Assembly: GCF_027925385.1 (NCBI RefSeq)
Contig: NZ_AP027142.1
Span: 372,001 to 436,000, forward strand
Reading direction: 5' to 3'
Length of the DNA: 64,000 bases
Origin: Methylocystis iwaonis
GTDB lineage: Bacteria > Pseudomonadota > Alphaproteobacteria > Rhizobiales > Beijerinckiaceae
The notes under the pieces were generated by a model. It saw only the letters and a list, made by a program, of their open reading frames with translations. It was not told the origin of the DNA and did not search any database. This document shows, piece by piece, positions 1 through 11,323 of this stretch; position 1 is the stretch's first letter, and every line of letters starts with the position of its first letter. The position numbers and the translations under genes are program-made.

Positions 1-1
1 G

Positions 2-523
2 ACGGACACCAGCGGCGTCTATAACCGCAATATCGGCGCATCGATCGGCGGGCGGCTCAATGTGCCGATTTACGAGGGCGGCATAACCTATTCGCAGGTT
101 CGGGAAGCCAAGGAGACGGCGGGGCAGCGACGTCTCGACGTCGATGTCGCGCGCGCCGACGTCATCGCGCTGGTGCGCGCCAATTGGGGCGCCCTGCAAG
201 CCGCGAAAACCCAGATCGCCGCCGCGCAGGCGCAGATCGCCGCCGCCGAGCGCGCGCTCTATGGCGTGCGGGAGGAGGCCAAGGCGGGGCTGCGCACGAC
301 GCTCGACATTCTCAACGCGCAGCAGGAATTGCTGAACGCCCGCATAAGTCTCGTCTTCGCCCAGCGTGAGCGCGTGGTCGCCTCTTACGCCGTGCTCGCC
401 GCCATGGGCCGGCTGTCGACGGAAACGCTCAGCCTGGACGCGTGGCAATACGACCCGGCGGTCCATTTCGAGCAGGTGAAAGACTCCTGGGTCGGGACCG
501 CGACGCCCGACGCCGGGCGTTGA
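2..523 (+). CDS. TolC family outer membrane efflux protein, C-terminal part
   Basis: The open frame runs in from the window edge, so only the last 173 residues are visible. Two long Ala/Gln-rich alpha-helices (for example TQIAAAQAQIAAAERAL) and the stretch TTLDILNAQQELLNARISLV are typical of the periplasmic helical barrel of TolC, the outer membrane channel of type I secretion and RND or MFS efflux systems. LNVPIYEGG near the visible start matches the strand-helix transition of the family. The acidic, proline-containing tail is normal. The partner pump genes must lie upstream of the window. The MFS exporter at 4959 is on the other strand and is not obviously its partner. The family call is confident; the substrate is unknown. 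Confidence 0.88.
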   Translation, partial: TDTSGVYNRNIGASIGGRLNVPIYEGGITYSQVREAKETAGQRRLDVDVARADVIALVRANWGALQAAKTQIAAAQAQIAAAERALYGVREEAKAGLRTTLDILNAQQELLNARISLVFAQRERVVASYAVLAAMGRLSTETLSLDAWQYDPAVHFEQVKDSWVGTATPDAGR

Positions 524-602
524 AGACATTTCATACAAAGCGTTTTACTCTGCGGCCAATCGCCGCTCGCGTTGCGGCGCAACAAAGAAGAGGAAACGCT
601 AT

Positions 603-1097
603 ATGCGAGGCGCGTATCTGAAATTCTTCGCCAGAGGTTTTGCGCTGGCGCTGGTCGCGGCGCCCATGGCCGCCGGTCCGGCCGCGGCCATCTGCTGGTT
701 CGGCTGCGGCGATCCGACCGAGGAGCACGCCCGCAAGATTTTCGAAAATCTCCTCCCGCAGCATTTCGACAAGCCCGGCAAGATTCTCGAATTCAAACAG
801 ACGATGTCGGAAGCGCTCGAAATGCACGCGACCGGCGAGAAGGGCTTCGAGATCTTCTTCAACGCCAAAGTGCAGTTTCCGGAAGGCGCCAATCTCGAGT
901 GCAAACCCGACGACGCTGGCAAGGTCAAGGAAGGCTGCTCGCCCAGCAAGCATTATGTGACGGCGCCGCGTAACTCCGATCCCAAGGGCAAGCAATATGT
1001 GGCCCCGGGCGAAACGGTCGTCTTCGATGAGGAATATCGCTTCTACGAAGACTCGAACGGCTGGAAGGGCCCGGACGGCAAAGTCTATCGGCAGTAA
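603..1097 (+). CDS. Secreted hypothetical protein with Cys pairs
   Basis: The protein has 164 residues and I do not recognise the family. An N-terminal signal peptide is clear: basic start, hydrophobic stretch ending GPAAA near residue 29. It is followed at once by ICWFGCGDPTEEHARK, with two Cys three residues apart, and two further Cys lie near residues 100-112, so one or two periplasmic disulfides are likely. The rest is charged and soluble. The start is supported by GAGGAAA nine bases upstream of the ATG. It is transcribed toward two small Cys-rich secreted genes on the other strand, which makes this a small cluster of exported proteins. Function unknown. Confidence 0.7.
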   Translation: MRGAYLKFFARGFALALVAAPMAAGPAAAICWFGCGDPTEEHARKIFENLLPQHFDKPGKILEFKQTMSEALEMHATGEKGFEIFFNAKVQFPEGANLECKPDDAGKVKEGCSPSKHYVTAPRNSDPKGKQYVAPGETVVFDEEYRFYEDSNGWKGPDGKVYRQ

Positions 1098-1108
1098 GCA
1101 AAAAATAT

Positions 1109-1131
1109 GGGCGCGCAATAATTGCGCGCCC
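1109..1131 (-). terminator. Hairpin terminator between convergent genes
   Basis: A 23-bp near-perfect palindrome (GGGCGCGCAA on one arm) lies between the secreted gene ending at 1097 and the minus-strand gene ending at 1173. On the minus strand it is followed by a run of six T, so it fits a Rho-independent terminator for the minus-strand gene. It may also stop plus-strand transcription. Confidence 0.6.
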
Positions 1132-1172
1132 CTGAGCGTCGGCCTCTACTCGCTCGAAGAGGCGAAACGATC

Positions 1173-1412
1173 TTACTTCAGCAGGTCGGAGTTCTGCGGG
1201 CAGCCGGCCTTCTCATTGCAGGCCTTGAAGTTGGCGCGCAGCTCGTCGACATTCGCGCCGTAGTTCTGCTTGCGGGCGAGATATTCGTCGTAGCACTTCG
1301 ACGCGGCCGCAGCCTGCTTGTCATCGTCGGCGTTGCGGGTGTCGCAATCGGCGAAGGCCGGGGTCATCATGCTGGCAAACAGGGCCGCCGCAACAAAGGC
1401 GAATTTGTTCAT
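1173..1412 (-). CDS. Small secreted Cys-rich protein, paralogue 1
   Basis: A 79-residue protein with a signal peptide (MNKFAFVAAALFASMMTPAFA) and a mature part carrying four Cys: DCDTRN near the new N-terminus, KCYDEY, and KACNEKAGCPQNS near the C-terminus. The frame is open further upstream, but this ATG has GAGGAAG at Shine-Dalgarno distance and gives a clean signal peptide. It shares its architecture and the GCPQNS motif with the gene at 1756-1989, 343 bp away on the same strand, so the two look like a tandem duplication. The family was not recognised. A periplasmic disulfide-stabilised protein is the likely form. Confidence 0.75.
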   Translation of the reverse strand: MNKFAFVAAALFASMMTPAFADCDTRNADDDKQAAAASKCYDEYLARKQNYGANVDELRANFKACNEKAGCPQNSDLLK

Positions 1413-1705
1413 TTTGACGCTTCCTCTTCTCATATTTTCGGCTGTGCTTGCTTGCGCTGGCGTAGAACCCTCCCGCCGACAGTAACGGCCCCTCATAACG
1501 CGCAAAGCGGGGCGGACGATGGGGGAAGATTGGCCCAGTGTCAATCACACGTCATTGATATGACAGAGACGAGGGGGCGATCGGCAGGCTGGCGAGCACC
1601 CGCTTCCCTATTGCTAAAGATTGAATCCAAAAGATTATTCCCATAAGGGCCCCCCGCTCTCGGGCGCCTCCCCGGGGCTAAAAATTTTGAGATGGCCGGC
1701 AAGAA

Positions 1706-1726
1706 GGGCGCGCTTTTCGCGCGCCC
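1706..1726 (-). terminator. Candidate hairpin terminator
   Basis: An inverted repeat of eight bases (GGGCGCGC / GCGCGCCC) with a five-base loop lies just downstream of the minus-strand gene 1756-1989. The following bases are only moderately T-rich, so this is a weak terminator call. Confidence 0.35.
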
Positions 1727-1755
1727 TCGCATTTTTCTCAGCCGCGAGGAAAAGC

Positions 1756-1989
1756 TCAGAGCCCCTTCGAATTCTGCGGGCAGCCGCACTTCTCGTCGCA
1801 GGCCTTCTTGTTGGACTTGACTTTCGACATATCGGCCGTCCAGCCCTGCTGATCCTTCAGATATTGATCCTCGCACTTGGAGGCGCAGACGGCCTGCTCG
1901 TCTTCCGCATGGGTGTCGCAGCTCGCGAAGGCCGGAGCGGTCATCGCCGCAAAGATAGCGATGGCCGTGGCAATGGAGAATTTCTTCAT
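1756..1989 (-). CDS. Small secreted Cys-rich protein, paralogue 2
   Basis: A 77-residue protein with a signal peptide ending TAPAFA. Its mature region contains six Cys: SCDTHAEDE, VCASKCEDQYL and KACDEKCGCPQNS. The order of the motifs matches the neighbouring paralogue at 1173-1412, with one extra Cys in the first helix and one in the last motif. Spacing suggests two antiparallel helices tied by disulfides. The ATG at 1989 is the only start that keeps the signal peptide. No function can be assigned. Both paralogues have their own upstream gap, so they need not be co-transcribed. Confidence 0.75.
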   Translation of the reverse strand: MKKFSIATAIAIFAAMTAPAFASCDTHAEDEQAVCASKCEDQYLKDQQGWTADMSKVKSNKKACDEKCGCPQNSKGL

Positions 1990-2156
1990 CCTGAGCGTTC
2001 CTCTATCTTCCCTATTTTATTTTCTTGCTTCTTGCGCCGCATTCGAACCGCGCCGCCATTTGAAACGGCGGCGCGCGAGCTGTCACGCTCGAGCGTCACG
2101 AAGATGTCGCAAGAAAAAGGAGCCGTCAATAATAGTGAAGGCTTCCAACAGCTCTT

Positions 2157-4868
<2,712 letters not shown>

Positions 4869-4958
4869 GGGAGGTCCTTGCAGACGTAAAGGCGAAACGT
4901 CGCCTTCATAGGAAATTCCATGCCACCGGCACAAGCGGCCGACGGCAGATTACATAGG

Positions 4959-6404
4959 TCAGTGTCGCCGCTCGCCACGCAGGGGACGCGCTTCCATCCG
5001 CGCCATGAAGGCGAAGGAGAAGCCCATGCAGACGGCGAGCGCGGCGAAGACCAGCTTGAAGCTCGCGGCGAGCCGCGCCGCTTCCTCGGGCGAGAGCCGT
5101 GCTTCCGCGATGTAATCGGCCCGCCCGCCGCCGAGCGCCAGCGCGCCGAAAAGCGCGACGATGAGCGCCGCGGCGAGCTGGCGAAAGAACTGCATCGTCG
5201 CCGTGGCGGTGCCCAGATCGCGCGAATCGACGGCGTTCTGCACGGAGACCGTCGCGATCGGCAGCATTGTGCCCACGCCCAATGAGGCGATGGTGAGCAG
5301 ACTATCGAGCACGAGGAGCGAGGCGCTCTCGACTTCCCAGGCGGCGATGGCGGCGGCGATCGCGCCCGCGCCGAGCCCCAGCAAAGGGATGATCTTGTAG
5401 TGATCGATCGCCGCCATCAGCCGGCCGGAGATCGTCGCGCCGACAACCGTGGCGGCCATCATCGGAATGAGCGCGAGGCCGGAGTCGTGCGCGCTCAGGC
5501 CTGCCGCGACCTCGAAGTAGATCGGCATGACGACCGAGAGCCCGATAGAGGCGCCGAGGCCAAAGGAGCTCGAGACAGTGGCGTTGCGCACGATCGAGAG
5601 GCTCAAGATCCGCAGGGGGATCAAAGGCTCCTGCGCGGCGCGCGTGCGCCAGGCGAAAGCTGTCCAAGACAGGGCCGAAAAGCTGAGAAGGCCGAAGATC
5701 GGCGCCGAAGCCCAGGGGTAACGCGTTCCGCCCCAGCCGAGGGCCAGAACCATGGAGCCGGACGCCAGCGTCAGGAGAGCGGCGCCGAGATAATCGATAC
5801 GATGCGGATGGCGCCGCTCGGGCAGGCGCTTCAGCCCGGAATTGACCATTGCGAGCGCGGCGAGGCCGAGCGGAAGATTGATCCAAAAGATCAGCGACCA
5901 GTGCAAATATTGCGCAAAATAGCCGCCGAGCGCCGGGCCGGCGATGCTGGCGACGACAAAGACGGCGGCGAGATAGGTTTGGTAACGCCCGCGCTCGTGC
6001 GGGGAAACGAGATCGGCGACGACGGTCTGGGCGAGCGCGATCAATCCGCCGCCGCCCAGGCCCTGGACGAGACGTGCCAGCGCGAGCGCCGTCATGCTGG
6101 GGGCGAGCGCGCAGGCGACCGAGCCGAGGACAAAGGTCGCAACGCCGGCCAGCAGCATGATCCGCCTGCCATAGACGTCGGCGAATTTGCCGTAGAGCGG
6201 CGTCACCACGATCGAGGCGACGAGATAGGCCGTGACGATCCAGGGCAGATTTTCGGGTTCGCCGAGGTCGGCGCCGATCGTCGGCATGGCGGTCACGACA
6301 ATGGTCCCGTCCAGCGCCGAGAGCAGCATGGCGAGGCCGAGCCCGATCATGATCGGCCGCATTTCTGCGGCGGGCGGCGGCAGGGAATCGTCGATTGCGA
6401 GCAT
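4959..6404 (-). CDS. MFS multidrug exporter, DHA2 (EmrB/QacA) family
   Basis: A 481-residue inner membrane protein whose hydrophobic pattern fits the 14-helix DHA2 drug:proton antiporters. Family motifs are visible: LDGTIVVTAMPTI in helix 1 (motif D1), GKFADVYGRR between helices 2 and 3 (motif A), LARLVQGLGGGG (motif B) and SIAGPALGGYFAQ (motif C). The start has AAGGA seven bases upstream. No membrane-fusion partner or TetR/MarR regulator is adjacent, so the substrate cannot be inferred. The stop lies about 90 bp from the acnA start, on the same strand, so co-transcription with acnA is possible. Confidence 0.92.
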   Translation of the reverse strand: MLAIDDSLPPPAAEMRPIMIGLGLAMLLSALDGTIVVTAMPTIGADLGEPENLPWIVTAYLVASIVVTPLYGKFADVYGRRIMLLAGVATFVLGSVACALAPSMTALALARLVQGLGGGGLIALAQTVVADLVSPHERGRYQTYLAAVFVVASIAGPALGGYFAQYLHWSLIFWINLPLGLAALAMVNSGLKRLPERRHPHRIDYLGAALLTLASGSMVLALGWGGTRYPWASAPIFGLLSFSALSWTAFAWRTRAAQEPLIPLRILSLSIVRNATVSSSFGLGASIGLSVVMPIYFEVAAGLSAHDSGLALIPMMAATVVGATISGRLMAAIDHYKIIPLLGLGAGAIAAAIAAWEVESASLLVLDSLLTIASLGVGTMLPIATVSVQNAVDSRDLGTATATMQFFRQLAAALIVALFGALALGGGRADYIAEARLSPEEAARLAASFKLVFAALAVCMGFSFAFMARMEARPLRGERRH

Positions 6405-6476
6405 GAGAGCGTCCTTCGCGGAAGCTTGTCATAGCCCGTTGCGGCGCAGCATGGAACCGGCTGCGTTTCAGGCGCC

Positions 6477-6572
6477 GTCATCCCGGACGGGCGGGAGGGC
6501 GCTCTGGATTCCTGGGGTGGCGCTAAGTCTGGGGTGTCGCTCTGGATTCCCGCTTTCGCGGGGATGACATGG
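6477..6572. repeat. Palindromic intergenic repeat, unclassified
   Basis: This stretch begins CGTCATCCCGG and ends CGCGGGGATGACA, forming outer arms of an inverted repeat, with two internal copies of GCTCTGGATTCC in direct orientation. It resembles repeat family B (18081, 38803, 42034, 52742), but the sequence between the arms differs. It fills the gap between the exporter start and the recQ stop. Confidence 0.6.
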
Positions 6573-6586
6573 CCGCCGCGCGCGGC

Positions 6587-8152
6587 TCACCCCTCGGCAT
6601 TCGCCTTTTCGATGACGCACAGAAAAGCGCTCGCCTCCTCGACGTCGTGGAAGATCGGGTCGTCGATTCGGTGCGGCCGCGCCGCGGCGAGGGCGGCGAG
6701 AGTCGCGTCACTGGCGATGCGCCTGGGGGCCAGGCGGCGCCTTTTGGCGATTTTCCCCCGCTCGGCTTGCAGCGCGCGCAGCAGCCGCGCCTGCGAGACC
6801 GTGAGCGCGATGGCGGGAGGCGCGGCTGGTTCGAAAACAGCCTCTTGGGGGACCGTGGGCGCCGACGGTTCGTCGATTTCCTCGCCCGAGAGATATGCAA
6901 GCCGGCTCGCCGCCGTGCCTCGAAGCTGAAGCGCCAAAGCGCCTGCCCGGCGCGGCCAGGCCAGCGGCCCGCCCCGGCAATGATCGCACCGACCGCAAGG
7001 CGCGCTTTCCTCGCCGAATTCGGCAAGCAAAGTCTGGAAGCGGCAGCGGGGCGTCACGCAGAGCCGCGCCATGGCCTGGCGGCGGGCATAATCCCCGGCC
7101 GCTTCTTCGTTTTCTGGGTCGATCTGCGGCGTTCGCCAGCGGGTCGCCAATTCGCGCGGATCGAACAAAGCCAGGGCGCGCGCCGGCGCCCCATCGCGCC
7201 CGGCGCGGCCGATCTCCTGGTAATAGCCCTCGATCGAGGTGGGCAGATCGGCGTGGATCACGAAGCGCACGTCCGGCTTATCCACCCCCATGCCGAAAGC
7301 GATGGTCGCGACCATGACGACGCCCCTGCGCGCGAAAAACGCGTCCTGATGGGCGTCGCGCGTATAGGCGTCGAGGCCGGCGTGATAGGGCAAAGCATCG
7401 AGCCCCGAAGCGGCGAGGCCGGCGGCGAGCGCATCCGCTTTGCGGCGCGAATTGCAGTAGACGATGCCGCTTTCCCGTCCCTGCCCGATGAAGCGCAGGA
7501 TCTGGCGCAGCCCCGCGCGCTTGCGCCGGAAAGAGAGGGCGAGGTTGGGCCGGGCGAAGGAACGAATAAAGACGTCCGGCTCCCGCGCAAAAAGACTGCG
7601 TTTGATGTCCGCGCGCGTGCGCGGTCCGGCGGTGGCCGTGACGGCGAGCACCGGCGCGCCGAGCCTCGTCGCGATGTCGCCGAGCCCGCGATAGTCCGGG
7701 CGGAAGTCGTGTCCCCAATGCGAGACGCAATGGGCTTCGTCCACCGCGAAAAGCTTGATGCGGTTTTTGCGCAGCAAATCCTGCGTCGCTTCCTGAGCCA
7801 GCCGCTCGGGCGCGGCGTAGAGGAGTCTCGCCCGCCCTGTCGCGACGACGTCCAGTGCGGCGATCGCCTCGGCGTCGTCCTGGGCGGAATGTAGCGCGAC
7901 GGCGGGAACGTCTTTGTCCGCCATCGCCCGCAACTGGTCGCGCATCAGGGCGATGAGCGGGGAGGCGACGACGACGAGGCCCGGCCCCGCCGCCGCGGGC
8001 AATTGATAGAGCAGGGATTTGCCGGAGCCCGTCGGCATGACGGCGAGCGCGTCGCGACCGGCGAGGATGGCCTCGATGACTTCCTCTTGGCCCGGAAGAA
8101 AATCGGCGAAGCCGAAAACATCACGCAGCAAGCGGCGCGCGGCGTCCGCCAT
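6587..8152 (-). CDS. recQ: RecQ family ATP-dependent DNA helicase, short form
   Basis: A 521-residue superfamily 2 helicase. Walker A MPTGSGKS (about 39-46), the DEAH box AVDEAHCVSHWGHDFRPDY (about 139) and motif VI QEIGRAGRDG (about 316) are present. The RecQ zinc-binding Cys follow (CVTPRCRFQ, then PCGRCDHC, about 366-391). The C-terminal 120 residues are Ala/Arg-rich with a possible winged-helix remnant, and I cannot see a full HRDC domain, so it is shorter than E. coli RecQ. The open frame extends upstream, but this ATG lies two bases after the stop of the preceding gene, which marks a coupled start. RecQ unwinds recombination and repair intermediates. Confidence 0.9.
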   Translation of the reverse strand: MADAARRLLRDVFGFADFLPGQEEVIEAILAGRDALAVMPTGSGKSLLYQLPAAAGPGLVVVASPLIALMRDQLRAMADKDVPAVALHSAQDDAEAIAALDVVATGRARLLYAAPERLAQEATQDLLRKNRIKLFAVDEAHCVSHWGHDFRPDYRGLGDIATRLGAPVLAVTATAGPRTRADIKRSLFAREPDVFIRSFARPNLALSFRRKRAGLRQILRFIGQGRESGIVYCNSRRKADALAAGLAASGLDALPYHAGLDAYTRDAHQDAFFARRGVVMVATIAFGMGVDKPDVRFVIHADLPTSIEGYYQEIGRAGRDGAPARALALFDPRELATRWRTPQIDPENEEAAGDYARRQAMARLCVTPRCRFQTLLAEFGEESAPCGRCDHCRGGPLAWPRRAGALALQLRGTAASRLAYLSGEEIDEPSAPTVPQEAVFEPAAPPAIALTVSQARLLRALQAERGKIAKRRRLAPRRIASDATLAALAAARPHRIDDPIFHDVEEASAFLCVIEKANAEG

Positions 8153-8154
8153 GG

Positions 8155-8451
8155 CTATCGCTGCGCGAGGAGGGTCGAGGCGATCGCCTGCCACTCCTCC
8201 TCTAGCGGACAATCCTGCGGCGGCACGCCCGCGCGCGCATACCAGTAGCGCGCATTCGAGAGATCGCCTTCCTTGCGGTGGAGATAGGCATGAACCCGCA
8301 TGCTGTCCGTGTCCTCTGCGTCGGTGACGCATTGATGCGCGCCGTCCCAGTCGCCGCCGGCGTCGAGCCATAAGGCGCGCAAGGGGGCGGGCAGCGCGGG
8401 GGGCTCAGCGGCGCCTAAAGAGGCGAGGAAGGATGAGAAGGAAAGGATCAT
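8155..8451 (-). CDS. Small hypothetical protein upstream of recQ
   Basis: A 98-residue soluble protein with no membrane segment. The middle, HRKEGDLSNARYWYARAGV, looks like a TPR- or Sel1-type helix pair, and WDGAHQCVTDAED precedes it. The stop lies two bases before the recQ start on the same strand, so the two are probably translationally coupled. The start is the ATG preceding ILSFSSFLASLG; the longer frame would run into the insertion sequence end. Family not recognised. Confidence 0.6.
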   Translation of the reverse strand: MILSFSSFLASLGAAEPPALPAPLRALWLDAGGDWDGAHQCVTDAEDTDSMRVHAYLHRKEGDLSNARYWYARAGVPPQDCPLEEEWQAIASTLLAQR

Positions 8452-8494
8452 CGGCGAATCCTTGCCCCCTCCCCGACCCTCCCCCGCTGGCGGG

Positions 8495-9956
8495 CTATCG
8501 GATTCACACATCGTAGAAGGTCAGCGCGGCTCCGAACTTTATTCGTCGAAAGTCGTCGAGGCCCTGGCGCATTACTTTGGGGCCGGGCTTTCCGTAATAG
8601 GCGGTCCAGCCGCCGAGCCTGGCGACGACCCAGGCGGCGAAGGCGAGGCTGCCTTTGCGGTGGGGGTTCTTCTGGCGGGCCGTCGCGCCCTCGAGCTTCG
8701 CCGAGACGGCCTCGAGCAGCGCTTCGTCCTCGGGCTCGAAAGCGTCCGTCAGCAACTGGTCGGTCGCGCCGTCGCGCGCCTTGACCAGTTGCATGACCGT
8801 CACAGCGGCGACCGCCGTCGCCGCCACCAGCTTGATCATCACTTTCGGATCGCAGATGTCGGCCTGCTCGATCTCGAAGCCCGCCGTCTTCAGCGTGCGG
8901 AAGAATTCCTCGATGGTCCAGCGCATTCGATAGAGGTCGATCACCCGGCGCGCCTCGGCCAGGCTCGTCGCCGCATGGGTCGTGAGAAGCCGCCAATGAA
9001 TGGGCGCGACGCCCTCGGCGGCCCCGACCTCGCGCACGTCGACCAAAGTCACGCCGACCGCGTCCGGCAAGTCGCGCGCGCCGTGGCGCGGCTTGCGCAA
9101 AGTGACCGGCGAGACGCGGACCGCGAGCGCCGCCTTGCGCGCCTTGCGTCCCGGAGCCGCCGGGATCTCGGCGACGAAGCGGCCCGCCTCGGCCAATCCG
9201 TCGGCGAAGGGGAACAAAAGCTCGATCGCATCCTCGCCGTCTGCGGCGATCGTCCGGTTCTGGCAGGCGCGCACAATCAGCTCCACGCCGCCCGGACGCT
9301 GCGCGAGATGCGCGTAGATGTCGCTCTCCCGATCCGAGACGACAGTGATCCGCTTCGCCGCCGCGAAATCCTCGCGCGCATGCGTCGCCACATCGAGCCA
9401 GCGCTGCGATTCCTTGTCCGCGAGCGCGCGCGAGCGCCGCGCCGCGACCTTGGCCCCCGTGTCGCGGTTCCAGACCTCGGCATGAGCGAGGCCGAGCAGC
9501 GCGCCCGTGCCGGCGTCGAGCGCCAGGGCCGCGTGCAGCAAAAGGCCGCGCGTCCCGCCGCCCTTGCCGACCGGCCCATAGCCGTTCGCCTGCGCGCGCT
9601 TGCCGCCGAGCGCCAGCTCGCTGGTGTCCTGCGCCACCACTATGTCGCGACCCGCCGCCCGCGCCGCTGTGAGCCCGGCGGCGTGCCGCGCCATCTCCTC
9701 GGCGGTCACCGCAGGATTGCGCAGGAAGCGCGCGAGCCGCACCTCCTGCGCCCGCCGCCCGCCGGCGATCCGACGGATGCGCGCGCACGGCCGCGCGACG
9801 AGGCCCCGATGCAACGAGACCCCCCTTTTTCCAGGCGGCGGTCGCCGAACCGCCCCAGTCCATACGAAATCGCCATGCCCCACCCCGCGAATCAAAACGC
9901 GACCAACGGAATCAAACAGACCCGACCGAGGCAATCACGATGTGTGCATTCGATAG
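8495..9956 (-). mobile_element. IS4-family (IS50/Tn5-like) insertion sequence, IS-A
   Basis: Imperfect 19-bp terminal inverted repeats bound the element: 8495-8513 (CTATCGGATTCACACATCG) and 9938-9956, identical at 17 of 19 positions. The flanks repeat as CGCTGGCGGG on the left and CGCTGGCGCG on the right, an imperfect target duplication of 8-10 bp. The length, 1462 bp, is normal for IS50-type elements, which also carry 19-bp ends. One transposase gene fills it, with its stop inside the left inverted repeat. The element sits in the loop of a hairpin repeat (see findings). Confidence 0.85.
8504..9876 (-). pseudogene. IS50/Tn5-like transposase with an apparent frameshift
   Basis: A DDE transposase with DTSELAL, DRESDIY and the signature YRMRWTIEEFFRTLKT. 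The C-terminal domain (KNPHRKGSLAFAAWVV, then ARLGGWTAYYGKPGPK) matches the Tn5 dimerisation domain. The main frame is open back to 9934, but its first 30 residues look nothing like the family. A second frame from the ATG at 9876 encodes a family-like start, MAISYGLGRFGDRRLEKGG, and joins the main frame at the purine run near 9821-9831 (five A and six G on the coding strand) through a -1 shift. Either one base has been lost, or the ribosome or polymerase slips at this run. Activity is therefore uncertain. Confidence 0.75.
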
Positions 9957-10033
9957 CGCTGGCGCGGGAGAGGGAGCAGGCCGCGGCCTTCATCGGGAAT
10001 GCCGATCGTGAGCGTCCCCTCTCCCGTGAAACG
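9957..10033. repeat. Middle part of a double-hairpin repeat split by two IS elements
   Basis: This 77-bp segment separates IS-A from IS-B. It starts with the right arm of one hairpin (GCGGGAGAGGG) and ends with the left arm of another (CCCTCTCCCGT). The missing arms lie outside the two elements, at 8476-8494 (CCCTCCCCCGC) and 11330-11340 (ACGGGGGAGGG). Put together they form two 11-bp stems with very short loops, the design of repeat family D at 44600. Confidence 0.75.
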
Positions 10034-11323
10034 CAGGGCTGTCCGGGGAATGAGTCGAAAGGTCGCGGGCGCATGCCCGGTTTTCCCGACGGTTGTCGGG
10101 TATTTTCCGGTTGTCGAGACTGGAAAAAAGGACCGGACATGCCCGTGCACTCTACTGTATTCGCCCAACTGCTCAAGCCGGTCGATCGGCGCGCCTTCAA
10201 GCAGATCGTCGAGCGGCATGGCGGCGACGCCTACGACAAATCCTTCAAGAGCTGGGATCACCTCGTCGCGCTCATCTACGCCCAGCTTGCCGGGGTCTCC
10301 AGCCTGCGCGCCCTCGTTCCCGCCTTCAACGCCGACGCGCGCGCGCATTATCACCTCGGGACGCGGCGGCTCGCGCGCACGACCCTTTCCGACGCCAACG
10401 CCCGCCGGCCCGTCGCCGTCTTCGCCGATCTCTTCGCCATGCTCTCCGGCGCGCTCGACCGTCATACGCGCCGGGAGGGCGCGGACATGATCCGCCTCAT
10501 CGATTCGACGCCCATCCCTTTGAGCAAATTCCTCGATTACGCCCGCTCCAACGGCCGCACTCACGGCCTCAAAATGCACGTGGTCCATGACCCGCGCGCC
10601 AATCGGCCCCTTCGCGCGGAAGTCACGCCCGCCAATGTGAACGACATAGAGATCGGCAAGAAAACCGATATCGAGCCGGGCGCCGCTTATGTCTTCGACA
10701 AAGGCTATTGCGACTATCGCTGGTGGACCGAGATCGCCGCGCAAGGCGCTTTCTTCGTCACCCGGCCGAAGGCGAACGCCCGCTTCCGGGCGATCGCCGC
10801 CCGCCCGCTCGACCCCGAAAGCGCGCGGGGCGACGGCTTCGCCGTGATCGCCGACGAGGAGGTGGCGCTGGCCAGCAAAGGCGATTCCAAGCTGCCCATG
10901 CCGCTGCGGCGCATCACCGTGGAAAGAGACGAGGCCAAAGGCCGCATCGTCCTCATCGTCAACGACATGCGCCGCCCGGCCGCGGAAATCGCCGCGCTCT
11001 ACAAGGGCCGCTGGGCAATCGAGCTGCTGTTCCGTTGGATCAAGCAGCATCTCAACATCAAGAGCTTCATCGGCGAGGCCGAAAACGCCGTGCGCCTGCA
11101 GCTCTTCGCCGCGATGATCGCCTTCACCCTGCTGCGCATCGCCGCCTGCGTCCACAAGATCGACATGGCGGCACTGCGTTTCGCCGAGCTCGTCGGCCGC
11201 TTCCTCTTCGACCGCCGGCCGATCGCGCTTATCGACAAGCCGCCAATCAGGCCCAAGCCCGGCCGAGACTTCTCTAGTCTGCAGCTCCAGCTCGCGGCCC
11301 TATGATTTCCCCGGACAGCCCTG
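10034..11323 (+). mobile_element. IS4-family insertion sequence, IS-B, complete
   Basis: Perfect 17-bp terminal inverted repeats, 10034-10050 (CAGGGCTGTCCGGGGAA) and 11307-11323, bound a 1290-bp element. Both ends are flanked by the same 9-bp direct repeat CGTGAAACG (10025-10033 and 11324-11332), a perfect target-site duplication. One intact transposase gene fills it. Perfect ends, a perfect duplication and an open gene indicate a recent insertion of a potentially active element. Confidence 0.93.
10139..11305 (+). CDS. IS4-family transposase of IS-B
   Basis: A 388-residue DDE transposase. The N-terminal region MPVHSTVFAQLLKPVDRRAF, with KSWDHLVALIYAQLAG, is the DUF4372-type domain found in one IS4 subgroup. 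The catalytic core shows LIDSTPIPL (first Asp), VFDKGYCDY (second Asp) and YKGRWAIELLFRWIKQHLNIK (Glu). The frame is open far upstream, but this ATG begins the recognisable domain and lies about 90 bp inside the left inverted repeat. No frameshift or stop interrupts it. It differs from the transposase of IS-A next door, so the two elements arrived independently. Confidence 0.93.
   Translation: MPVHSTVFAQLLKPVDRRAFKQIVERHGGDAYDKSFKSWDHLVALIYAQLAGVSSLRALVPAFNADARAHYHLGTRRLARTTLSDANARRPVAVFADLFAMLSGALDRHTRREGADMIRLIDSTPIPLSKFLDYARSNGRTHGLKMHVVHDPRANRPLRAEVTPANVNDIEIGKKTDIEPGAAYVFDKGYCDYRWWTEIAAQGAFFVTRPKANARFRAIAARPLDPESARGDGFAVIADEEVALASKGDSKLPMPLRRITVERDEAKGRIVLIVNDMRRPAAEIAALYKGRWAIELLFRWIKQHLNIKSFIGEAENAVRLQLFAAMIAFTLLRIAACVHKIDMAALRFAELVGRFLFDRRPIALIDKPPIRPKPGRDFSSLQLQLAAL

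Noticed and set aside
8462..10138. Upstream extension of the IS-B transposase frame
   Set aside because: The frame crosses the IS-B left end, a repeat and IS-A. The recognisable transposase begins at 10139.
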